From NCBI GenBank assembly GCA_903854805.1, contig CAINXK010000496.1, positions 1-24,584 on the forward strand: a stretch of DNA of 24,584 nucleotides, read 5' to 3'. The translations under genes were made by a program, and so were the position numbers. A model generated the notes under the pieces. That model did no database searches. It worked only from the letters and a program-made list of their open reading frames with translations, and was not told where the DNA came from. This DNA comes from an uncultured Anaerolineae bacterium. GTDB taxonomy: Bacteria; Chloroflexota; Anaerolineae; Anaerolineales; Villigracilaceae. Shown here piece after piece: positions 9,831 to 16,906 of this stretch. The first letter of the stretch is position 1. Each line of letters opens with the position of its first letter.

Positions 9831-10849
9831 CAGACGATAAAAAATTTTTTCTGGGTGTGGATGCGGGCGGTACCAAAACCCATGCACTGATTTCAGATGA
9901 AAAAGGACAAACCTGCGGTTTTGGGACCGCTGGGCCTGGTAATTGGGAATCAATCGAACTTGAAGGTCTGCTCGCAACCTTGCAGACAGCAGTTGGCCAG
10001 GCAGCGAGCATGGCCAAGCTCAACATTACACAAATTTCCGGTGCCGGCATGGGCCTGGCCGGGTATGATTGGCCCAGCCAGCGGGAAATGCTACTGGGCG
10101 CAATCAAAGCGCTGGGGTTGAATTGCCCCATCGAGATTGTCAATGATGCCACACTGGGCATCTTTGCCGGTGCGACCCAGGGTTGGGGAGTATCGGTTGT
10201 ATCTGGAACCGGTTGCAATTGCCGAGGCTGGGGCAAAGACCGCCACAGCGAAGGGCGCATGATCGGAGGCGCGCCGCACTGGTCGGGAGAATTTGCGGGT
10301 GGATACGACATTTTGATGCGTGCCATGCGTGCTGTCACCTTCGAATGGGGCAAACGTGGCCCGGCCACCGCGCTTTCCATGGCTTTCCTGAAAAAAACCG
10401 GCGCCAAAAATCTGGATGAATTGGTTGAAGGCATGTACATCCAAAAATATTCGATCGATCCAGCCTTTGTGATGCTGGTCTTCGAGGTGGCAACCCAGGG
10501 CGATGCCGAGGCACTTAACATTTTGCGTTGGGCCGGAGATGAACTTGGTCAGATGGCTTGTGGAGTGATCCGCCAGCTGGGCCTGGAACGGGATACTTTC
10601 GAAGTGGTGCTGATCGGTAGTGTTTATGATGGTCACCCACTCATGACGGAAAGCATGCGCAACACCATCCTGGCAGTTGCGCCAGGGGCGCAGCTTGTGC
10701 GTCTCAAAGCCCCACCCGTTATCGGAGGTGTCTTGCTCGGGATGGAGCAGGTGATCGGTCAGGCTGCCTATCAATACCGCGACAAGCTTGTGCGGAGCTT
10801 TCCCAATTTGGGCTCACAAGCCAACCCCAGCCTCCTGGTTTCAGATTAA
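9827..10849 (+). CDS. BadF/BadG/BcrA-type ATPase, N-acetylglucosamine kinase-like
   Basis: This 340-residue protein has the actin/hexokinase fold of the BadF/BcrA ATPase domain that includes eukaryotic and bacterial N-acetylglucosamine kinases. Visible elements are the phosphate-1 loop FLGVDAGGTKTHALISDE (residues 6-23), the phosphate-2 region VVSGTGCNCRGWG, and the sugar-side IGGAPHWSGEFAGG. Length is normal for GlcNAc kinase. No Cys cluster of benzoyl-CoA reductase activators is present, so that role is unlikely. It overlaps the symporter by 4 nt and is 9 nt before the next gene. In this cluster it most plausibly phosphorylates an amino sugar after deacetylation or glycoside cleavage; the exact sugar is not visible. 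Confidence 0.88.
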   Translation: MTDDKKFFLGVDAGGTKTHALISDEKGQTCGFGTAGPGNWESIELEGLLATLQTAVGQAASMAKLNITQISGAGMGLAGYDWPSQREMLLGAIKALGLNCPIEIVNDATLGIFAGATQGWGVSVVSGTGCNCRGWGKDRHSEGRMIGGAPHWSGEFAGGYDILMRAMRAVTFEWGKRGPATALSMAFLKKTGAKNLDELVEGMYIQKYSIDPAFVMLVFEVATQGDAEALNILRWAGDELGQMACGVIRQLGLERDTFEVVLIGSVYDGHPLMTESMRNTILAVAPGAQLVRLKAPPVIGGVLLGMEQVIGQAAYQYRDKLVRSFPNLGSQANPSLLVSD

Positions 10850-10858
10850 CGAGGAAAA

Positions 10859-12043
10859 ATGTCGATCCGGATCGGTTACGCGCAATCCATTATTACCCCA
10901 GCCCTGGTACGGCCGGTTTTCCTGGCCGGTTTTGGACAAAATCGCCGTGCAGTGGATGTTCACGATGATTTATTTGCGCGCGTCCTGGTTGTGTGCTCAG
11001 ATAGTGAGACCCTGGTCCTATGCGCATTGGACTTGATTGGCTTTTTTCGCAAGGATGTTTTGGAAATAACCGAGCGCATACACCTGCAAACCCCGGGTGC
11101 CCAGCTGATCCTGGCCAGTACACATACCCATCACGGACCAGACAGCATGGGTCTTTGGGGTCCAGACGATAAAACCAGCGGCGTTGATGCGCTCTACATG
11201 CACGAATTAAAAGAAATAGTTATCGCAACTATTTTGGATGCGCTCAGTAGCTTAAACCCAGCCAGTTTGTTGACAGCTTCCATCCACGTACCCGGGGTGG
11301 CAAAGAATGCCAGAAATCCCGCAATCGTTGACGATGAATTAACGATCGCACAATTTATCGACCCTCACGGAAAAGCACTCGCCAGCCTGTTTAATTTTCC
11401 ATGTCACCCTGAAGTACTCTGGGAACACAATCCACATATCAGTGCCGATTATCCGGGCGTGCTGCGGCGCGAGGTGGAGCGCGCCAGCGCAGCCCCATGC
11501 ATCTTCTTTGCAGGCGCACTGGGCGGTATGATGACACCGGATGTAAAGGAGCACTCCTTTGATGAAGCTGAATTGATCGGGAAGAAGCTGGCTGAAGAGG
11601 GCTTGAAGGCCATAGAATCTAAGGCGCTGCGTGCTCAGCCAGACCAGATCAGCATTCGTAAGGCTGAAATCAATCTCAAACTCACCAACGTTTTGTACAA
11701 ACTGGCCTTCTGGCGCAAACTTCTACCAGATACCCGCAACAAACGCGGGGAGCTGATCAGCGAGGTCAACCTGCTTAAGATCGGGCCGTTATGGCTGGCA
11801 ACTGTCCCCGGAGAAATGCTGCCGGAGCTGGGCATGGCACTAAAAAACAGCCTGATCAGCGCTGGTGCAGGCGTTGCTGGAGTGATTGGGCTTGCGAATG
11901 ATGAACTTGGTTACATCCTACCAAAAGAAGATTTTAAATACCCACTCAATCCATTCAGGCCTGGCAAGCATTATGAAGAGACAAACGCCATCGGCAAGGA
12001 GATTGGCCCGCGGGTGATCGAAGCACTATTGAGCCTGCTGTGA
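10859..12043 (+). CDS. Short neutral/alkaline ceramidase-like zinc hydrolase
   Basis: This 394-residue protein resembles the N-terminal catalytic domain of neutral/alkaline non-lysosomal ceramidases. It contains STHTHHGPDSMG (H89, H91), CHPEVLWEHN (H183), VPGEMLPELG (E319) and NDELGYILPKEDF (Y352), in the order of the zinc-binding residues of that fold. Full bacterial ceramidases are about 650 residues with a C-terminal domain and signal peptide; this one lacks both, so it is probably cytoplasmic. The likely position of the catalytic Ser reads as Thr (T226 in GGMMTPD), which is uncertain by eye. Given the neighbours it may cleave an N-acyl or ester bond on a sugar, not ceramide. GAGGAAA precedes ATG 10859. 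Substrate is unknown. Confidence 0.75.
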   Translation: MSIRIGYAQSIITPALVRPVFLAGFGQNRRAVDVHDDLFARVLVVCSDSETLVLCALDLIGFFRKDVLEITERIHLQTPGAQLILASTHTHHGPDSMGLWGPDDKTSGVDALYMHELKEIVIATILDALSSLNPASLLTASIHVPGVAKNARNPAIVDDELTIAQFIDPHGKALASLFNFPCHPEVLWEHNPHISADYPGVLRREVERASAAPCIFFAGALGGMMTPDVKEHSFDEAELIGKKLAEEGLKAIESKALRAQPDQISIRKAEINLKLTNVLYKLAFWRKLLPDTRNKRGELISEVNLLKIGPLWLATVPGEMLPELGMALKNSLISAGAGVAGVIGLANDELGYILPKEDFKYPLNPFRPGKHYEETNAIGKEIGPRVIEALLSLL

Positions 12044-12079
12044 CCATCCCAAAATCATCAAAATTGTAGACCAGTCTGG

Positions 12080-13285
12080 ATGAAATCAGTCCCTGATATT
12101 CCAACCACCCGCGCCGTCTGGCTAATGCGCGCTTATTACCTGCTGTGGACCGGTGCAGGTGGTTTTATTTTTCCTTTTATCAGCCTGTTTTACAAACAAC
12201 AGGGGCTTACCGGGACCCAAATGGGGTGGCTCGGCACAATCACCAGCATCGTCAGCCTGATCAGCGCCCCTCTTTTGGGTCGCCTGAGCGACAAGCTCTC
12301 CAATCCACGCAAGGTCCTTCAATTTTGCCTGTTTGGGTCGGCTATGCTAATGGCACTGCTCAGCCAGCAAAGTTCTTTTTTGTGGATGGCGATCATCATT
12401 GGGTTGGAAGCATTCATCGGCGGCCCAATTTACCCACTCTCAGACGCCCAGGCCCTGATGATCACCAACGAGAAGCAAGGCTACGGTTCGATCCGGTTAT
12501 GGGGATCACTGGGCTGGGCTATCACAGCTTTCCTGGGAGGCTTGATGGTGCAGCGCGCCGGGTTGGTGACAGTATTCATCGGCTATGCCACCCTATACGG
12601 AATATGCATATTCATGCTGCAATGGATCATAACCTCGGCTGGCACAGCAAAAAAAGAGACTGACCCGCAACCTTCGTTAAAAGCAGTCGTCCGCTCGCTT
12701 TTCCGCGATCGCGCCTTGATCGGGCTGGCGCTCAGCCTGGCAGTCTTATGGTTGACAGCCAACGGCCGGCATCACTTCGAGACCATTTATATGCAAGAAC
12801 TCGGCGCAAGCGACCAGGTAATTGGCTGGGCCTATACATACCCGGCGCTGATGGAATTACCCATCATGCTCTGGGCGGATAGACTGATGCAAAAATTCAG
12901 CGCTGGAAGGCTGCTGGCAGCAGGTATCCTGCTGGAAGGTTTATCAATGCTGGTGATCGTTATCTTCCCTACACTTGAAAGCATGCTATTCATGCGTGCC
13001 GCCAGTGGGCTGTATTACAGTTTTTATGCAATTGCATCTGTAGCCTACGCGGTGGAGCGCGCACCAGCTGCCCAGGCGGCAACTGTGCTTTCATTATATT
13101 TTGTCAGCCTGGGCGGAGTTATTGCATTGATTGCATCGCCCATCAGCGGCGCGATCTATGATCGGAGTGGCGCATATCCGCTCTATGTGATTGCAGCCGT
13201 AGGCGCCTTGCTGGCCTGGCTGATCCTGGTATTGACACATCCAAAAGCCAACCAGACCAGCGCCCAGGATTTTGCGCCAGAATAA
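12080..13285 (+). CDS. MFS transporter (MFS_1-like)
   Basis: This 401-residue carrier has about 12 membrane spans. The motif-A-type loop GRLSDKLSNPRK lies between spans 2 and 3, and YGSIRLWGSLGWAITAFLGG is typical of the MFS_1-like/LacY-related subgroup. It begins 36 nt after the ceramidase-like gene with only a weak ribosome site, so it is probably the last gene of the operon. The substrate is unknown; a sugar or nucleoside-type solute is plausible from the subgroup. No terminator with a T tail was found in the stretch that follows. Confidence 0.87.
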   Translation: MKSVPDIPTTRAVWLMRAYYLLWTGAGGFIFPFISLFYKQQGLTGTQMGWLGTITSIVSLISAPLLGRLSDKLSNPRKVLQFCLFGSAMLMALLSQQSSFLWMAIIIGLEAFIGGPIYPLSDAQALMITNEKQGYGSIRLWGSLGWAITAFLGGLMVQRAGLVTVFIGYATLYGICIFMLQWIITSAGTAKKETDPQPSLKAVVRSLFRDRALIGLALSLAVLWLTANGRHHFETIYMQELGASDQVIGWAYTYPALMELPIMLWADRLMQKFSAGRLLAAGILLEGLSMLVIVIFPTLESMLFMRAASGLYYSFYAIASVAYAVERAPAAQAATVLSLYFVSLGGVIALIASPISGAIYDRSGAYPLYVIAAVGALLAWLILVLTHPKANQTSAQDFAPE

Positions 13286-13626
13286 TTCAAGGCAATGAAA
13301 AAGCATAATTATTCATCCCCAGCCATTTGCCGAATAAACATTTACAGGTTTGAATTTTCCCCGCCCGCGCATCTTGGAGGGTATTACTTTTGACAATATG
13401 AAATTTTCGCAGCGCTGTGATAACCACGCTGGGGGTTCTTCTGACTATGGAAGAGATCGCCAGCTGATTTTTTACCTGCGCAAAGCGCTGGGTGGCTCAT
13501 CAAAGATTTGCCCCCGCCAGTGGCGGGCCGGGTGCAGGAAATACGGCGGGTGGCGAGAACACTCCAGCTGGATAAGAATTATTTTTCAGCCAGGGCCGAT
13601 CAGCGCTCTGATACAAGCACGCTTAC

Positions 13627-13681
13627 GCGAGAAAAGGTTGAGAGGAGTTGCTTGCTGATTGATAAAACTCGCTTTTCTCGC
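13627..13681. repeat. 10-bp inverted repeat with 35-nt loop
   Basis: GCGAGAAAAG at 13627-13636 is the exact reverse complement of CTTTTCTCGC at 13672-13681. The arms are 10 bp and the gap is 35 nt. It lies about 150 bp before the promoter at 13828. It is not followed by a T tail, so it is not a standard terminator. It could be a regulator site or the stem of an RNA; no function is claimed. Confidence 0.55.
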
Positions 13682-13827
13682 ATGAAAGGACACCCGCCGT
13701 TCTCAGCGTACATGGTTTCTTTGATGGGAATTCGCAAAATAATCAGAATTTCCGGATGCATTACCAAAATGAAATCCATGTTTGGGAATAACCAGATTAG
13801 GAATTGTGGATTTTTATAATTTAAATA

Positions 13828-13856
13828 TTGCATTGTTCACTGCGCTAGTCTATAAT
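13828..13856 (+). promoter_or_regulatory. Sigma-70-type promoter for the LLM-prenyltransferase/CPBP unit
   Basis: A perfect TATAAT at 13851-13856 is preceded by TTGCAT at 13828-13833 with a 17-nt spacer. Transcription would start near 13863, leaving a short leader before the ribosome site AAGGGAGAAG and ATG 13890. This also argues against the longer frame that starts at 13782, which would begin before the promoter. Confidence 0.65.
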
Positions 13857-13889
13857 CCACGGAATTATTTGCAGAAAAGGGAGAAGACC

Positions 13890-15890
13890 ATGTCTGAACT
13901 TGCACGACCAATAGGAATTGGGTTTGCCGCGCGCGGCAAAGTTTCCGAGGTTGTCGGCTGGGCCGATGATGCCCGCCGCCAGGGAGTTCACTCTGTCTGG
14001 ATCCATGACAGCCTGTATGAACGCGATGCTGTTACTTACGCCACAGCCATCGCAGTACAGGTTCCACAAATCCGCGTCTCGCTCGGAGCGCTCAGCGTTT
14101 ACACGCGCTCGCCTGCATTGATTGCGATGACAGTTTCTGCACTCGACGAAATCGCTCCAGGGCGGATCATCCTGGGGCTTGGCACATCCATACCACTACG
14201 CTTGGCCCAAATGGGTATTCCTTATAGCCCCGAAGCAGGTGTCGAAAACGTCAGTAAAGCGATTGATACTCTCAAAGCGATGTGGACAGGTCAACGGATC
14301 CCATCGGCGACCCCCAACCTTCCGCCCATCCAGCCAATGTTCCCTCCAGTTCACCGTGTACCGATCTACATAGCGGCCTACCGCACCCCGTTCCTGCAGC
14401 TCGCAGGTGAAAAAGCAGATGGATATCTTGCGCGTCCGGCAGAATCCATCCCCAATATGAAACGGCTGATCGCGAAACTGCGCAGCGCTGCTGTAGGAGC
14501 CGGGCGGGATGAAAATGCCGTCGATGTAGCCGGGTACTTGCTCACGCACGTGGATAAATCCCGGCGCGAAGCAATGAACCGTGCCAAGCGGGAACCGTTC
14601 GTAATTTACATGATCAGCGTTCTCTCCAACTTCTCGCTGGAACAAGCCGGTTTCGAGCCGGCTTTGCGCGATCAAATCGCGGCGGCCTGGCGGGCAGAGG
14701 ATTATCATAAAGCTGCCCAGTTGATCCCAGATGAAGTCCTGGACTCCTTCATGCTATGCGGCACGCCTGATGAAGTTGCGGAGGGCGCGGCTCGTTATAA
14801 TGAAGCTGGTATGACCACCCCCATATTACAGCCCATCATCCAGGAAGACGATCAGATCCAAAAGATATTACACGCGGCTCAACTCTATGGGTCAGCAGCC
14901 ATCAAAGAGACTTCCAGACCAGCCGTAGAAACATTATTCCAATCTACGAGCGGAACAGGAAAAGAAAAGGACCGCTTGAATGTATTTGAACGGACCTGGC
15001 GAAAATTTGGGGCTGCGGTTGAAATTACCCGCCCGTTCAGCTTTACGGCCTCCGCAATTCCGGTACTGGCCGCTGGCGCGATTGCCCTGGTTGAAAAGCA
15101 ATTCAATTTTCCACTCTTTTTGATCTCCCTGGCGGCCTCCGTCCTGCTTCACATCGGCACCAATATCACCAATGAAATCTATGATGTTCGAAACGGTGTT
15201 GACTCAATTACATCTCCACGCGCCAGCCTTTCCTTGCTAAAAGGCCGCCTTACAGAAAAAGAAGCCTTTACGCTCACATTTACAGCTTTTACCCTGGCAA
15301 TGCTCTTTGGGATTGCTTTGATCGCTGCCCGGGGTTGGCCGGTGGCCCTGCTGGGATTTTTGGGATTAGCGCTGGGGTTCGGCTACACCGCCCCACCCTT
15401 CCAATACAAATACCGCGCAATGGGCTTACCGCTCGTCTTCATATTGATGGGTCCGTTGATGGTCATGGGTGCTTACTATGTCATCACTGGCAGCATCAGT
15501 ATTTCGCCTGCGGTTGTGAGCATTCCGATTGGTTTTCTGGTCACTGCCATTTTGCATGGCAATGAATGGCGGGATATTTCTGATGATGCCCGCTTTGGGA
15601 TTGGGACCTTTTCAGGGTTTGTCGGCCGCAAATGGGCTCATCTGGTGTACGTCTCACTCGTCAGCGGGGCTTTTCTGGCAGTAGTGCTGGGTGTGCTCTT
15701 ACACTGGTTACCCCAAACCAGCCTGCTGGCGCTGCTCTCATTGCCGCTGCTTGTGCGAGCGGTTCATACGGCCGGGATGGGCGTCAATGGATTACAACGT
15801 TCAATCGCCAAAATTGATCTTGAAACTGCCCAGCTGCACGCAGCCTTTGGAATCTTGTTCGTGGTCGGTCTGGCCCTCGGGAAAGTATGA
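13890..15890 (+). CDS. Fusion: LLM flavin/F420 oxidoreductase + MenA/UbiA-type prenyltransferase
   Basis: ATG 13890 with AAGGGAGAAG gives 666 residues. The frame is open upstream to 13782, but that part lacks homology-like text and precedes the promoter. Residues about 1-330 are a luciferase-like monooxygenase fold similar to F420-dependent Mer-type reductases (GRIILGLGTSIPLRLAQMGI). After a linker, residues about 365-666 form a polytopic membrane domain of the UbiA superfamily. Its two Asp-rich motifs are NEIYDVRNGVD (N428, D432, D438) and NEWRDISDD (N558, D562, D566), closest to MenA-like dihydroxynaphthoate prenyltransferases. The fusion suggests a redox step coupled to attachment or modification of a prenyl chain, as in quinone or lipid synthesis. 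It overlaps the next gene by 4 nt. Confidence 0.88.
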   Translation: MSELARPIGIGFAARGKVSEVVGWADDARRQGVHSVWIHDSLYERDAVTYATAIAVQVPQIRVSLGALSVYTRSPALIAMTVSALDEIAPGRIILGLGTSIPLRLAQMGIPYSPEAGVENVSKAIDTLKAMWTGQRIPSATPNLPPIQPMFPPVHRVPIYIAAYRTPFLQLAGEKADGYLARPAESIPNMKRLIAKLRSAAVGAGRDENAVDVAGYLLTHVDKSRREAMNRAKREPFVIYMISVLSNFSLEQAGFEPALRDQIAAAWRAEDYHKAAQLIPDEVLDSFMLCGTPDEVAEGAARYNEAGMTTPILQPIIQEDDQIQKILHAAQLYGSAAIKETSRPAVETLFQSTSGTGKEKDRLNVFERTWRKFGAAVEITRPFSFTASAIPVLAAGAIALVEKQFNFPLFLISLAASVLLHIGTNITNEIYDVRNGVDSITSPRASLSLLKGRLTEKEAFTLTFTAFTLAMLFGIALIAARGWPVALLGFLGLALGFGYTAPPFQYKYRAMGLPLVFILMGPLMVMGAYYVITGSISISPAVVSIPIGFLVTAILHGNEWRDISDDARFGIGTFSGFVGRKWAHLVYVSLVSGAFLAVVLGVLLHWLPQTSLLALLSLPLLVRAVHTAGMGVNGLQRSIAKIDLETAQLHAAFGILFVVGLALGKV

Positions 15891-16525
15891 TGAAAAAAGA
15901 TAAGAATTTACTGATTTTCGGTTCGGCGCTTGCCTTTGGGTTGTTCGCGCTGACCTTTCGCGGGCCCAAGAAAAGATTCTGGGATCGAATGACGGGAACC
16001 GGTCTTTCACTGGGTACGCTTTCGCTTGCCACACAACCAGAATTGAGAAAGACCCGCATTGGGATCAAGGAAATATTTCTTGGGATCGGGTCAGCCGCAG
16101 TCCTTTATGGAATTTTCCACATTGGCGATCGCCTTTCGCGGGTCATTGTTCCGAATGGCGGCCAACAAATCGATGACATTTATAAACTTAAGCGCATTCG
16201 CCCACGCGAAGAATTGATGACCCGTCTGACACTCGTGATCGGCCCGGCCGAGGAGTTTTTCTGGCGCGGCTTCTTACAGGATGGTTTGATGCAGCAATTC
16301 GGTCGCTTTTGGGGCTGGGTGGCTGGAACCGCTGCCTATGGTGGCGCACACATCGCCAGTGGAAACTTTACCTTGATTGGCGCCGCGACAATAGCAGGCG
16401 GATTCTGGGGCGGGCTGTATGCGCTCGGTGTGCCACTGGGCGCTTTGATAGTCAGTCATATTATCTGGGACAATCTGATCTTCCTGATTGCGCCAACTTC
16501 AAAATTGGAAGAAGAGCTGTCCTGA
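15887..16525 (+). CDS. CPBP (Abi/CaaX-type) intramembrane metalloprotease
   Basis: This 212-residue membrane protein carries the CPBP glutamic protease motifs: PAEEFFWRGFL (E122, E123, R127), then YGGAHIASGNF and HIIWDNLIF with the later conserved His residues. Family members process prenylated proteins in eukaryotes (Rce1) and act in bacteriocin self-immunity or unknown membrane processing in bacteria. The start at ATG 15887 overlaps the stop of the upstream fusion (ATGA); a second ATG at 15890 is equally possible. Coupling to a prenyltransferase-containing gene is notable because CaaX processing in eukaryotes also pairs prenylation with this protease fold, but that link is only inference here. 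Confidence 0.88.
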   Translation: MMKKDKNLLIFGSALAFGLFALTFRGPKKRFWDRMTGTGLSLGTLSLATQPELRKTRIGIKEIFLGIGSAAVLYGIFHIGDRLSRVIVPNGGQQIDDIYKLKRIRPREELMTRLTLVIGPAEEFFWRGFLQDGLMQQFGRFWGWVAGTAAYGGAHIASGNFTLIGAATIAGGFWGGLYALGVPLGALIVSHIIWDNLIFLIAPTSKLEEELS

Positions 16526-16608
16526 ACCCAGCAAAGCTTGATTGAGCGGCTGTGGCGGACAGTATTTACGGTGACAATCTCAAATTCTCGTATGGCTAGG
16601 AGGCTCGA

Positions 16609-16678
16609 GCTCGGGTAACTTCTAACTTGCGAAGAGAGCGCCGGACCAATTTTTAGTGCGCGGAACGCTGCGTGTGCT
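16609..16678 (+). repeat. Copy 2 of the diverged 70-nt intergenic repeat
   Basis: The block aligns gaplessly to 3396-3465 with about 49 of 70 identical positions, sharing GCTCGGGTA at the left and GCTGCGTGTGC at the right. It lies 84 nt after the CPBP stop, in the same orientation as copy 1. Confidence 0.6.
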
Positions 16679-16747
16679 CATCATAGGTTTACCCGCAGAT
16701 GATGCCTTGTGTGGAAGTGCAGCTCTCAGCCTTGCTTGCCCGGTTCA

Positions 16748-16778
16748 TTAATCGCCCGAGCAGCACAACCAGGATGGA
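16748..16778 (+). repeat. Copy 1 of a 31-nt intergenic repeat
   Basis: Positions 16748-16778 match 24460-24490 at 29 of 31 bases, with core TAATCGCCCGAGCAGCA. Such identity over 31 nt between two non-coding stretches 7.7 kb apart is unlikely by chance. In both places a palindrome-like sequence follows within about 10-45 nt. Confidence 0.75.
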
Positions 16779-16810
16779 TAAGTGCTAGAACGAAGAGCTC
16801 GCGAATAAAT

Positions 16811-16862
16811 ACAATTATTTTTTGTAGTTATTTTACGGAAAAACTTCCGTAAAATAACTACA
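16811..16862. repeat. T-run plus 18-bp perfect palindrome element (copy A)
   Basis: ACAATTA and a run of six T precede an 18-bp perfect stem (16823-16840 with 16845-16862) around the 4-nt loop AAAC. The same leader and first stem bases (GTRGTTATTT) recur at 22575-22619. The T run is on the 5' side of the stem, so on neither strand does it have the form of a standard Rho-independent terminator; it looks like a REP-like or miniature-element remnant. It ends 44 bp before the GH127 start and could affect its expression. Confidence 0.75.
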
Positions 16863-16906
16863 GCCGCTGTTCCATGCCAGCCAATGTGTGAGGCTCCCAT
16901 AAAACC

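Larger units (their letters stand above)
13286..13889. other. Gene-free 604-bp stretch upstream of the LLM-prenyltransferase gene
   Basis: No convincing gene is seen. Small open frames (about 100 codons near 13350-13658 and 13508-13819) have no recognisable domain, poor ribosome sites and changing frames. A 7-bp near-perfect palindrome (CCCGCCA 13513-13519, TGGCGGG 13521-13527) and a longer inverted repeat (see 13627) are present. The right end carries a promoter (see 13828). The stretch could hold a degraded gene, a small RNA or regulatory DNA; the sequence alone does not decide. Confidence 0.55.
16526..16906. other. 381-bp repeat-rich intergenic stretch
   Basis: No gene is seen between the CPBP protease and GH127. 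The stretch is occupied by three repeat blocks that recur elsewhere in the window: the 70-nt block (16609-16678), the 31-nt block (16748-16778) and the T-run/palindrome element (16811-16862). No convincing promoter for GH127 was found, although it must lie here or in the palindrome's flank. Confidence 0.6.

Noticed and set aside
9613..10774. Long minus-strand open frames (302 and 227 codons) opposite the symporter and kinase genes
   Set aside because: They lie antisense to well-supported genes, lack domain-like text and ribosome sites, and look like codon-bias shadows.
13350..13819. Two small frames of about 100 codons in the 13.3-13.8 kb gap
   Set aside because: No recognisable motif, no good ribosome site, and they overlap in different frames.
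13782..13889. Longer N terminus for the LLM-prenyltransferase protein
   Set aside because: The extra 36 codons precede the TATAAT promoter and the ribosome site at 13890, and do not resemble the LLM fold.
16811..16862. Palindrome as a normal Rho-independent terminator for the CPBP gene
   Set aside because: The T run comes before the stem, not after, and the element recurs at 22575 with the same order.
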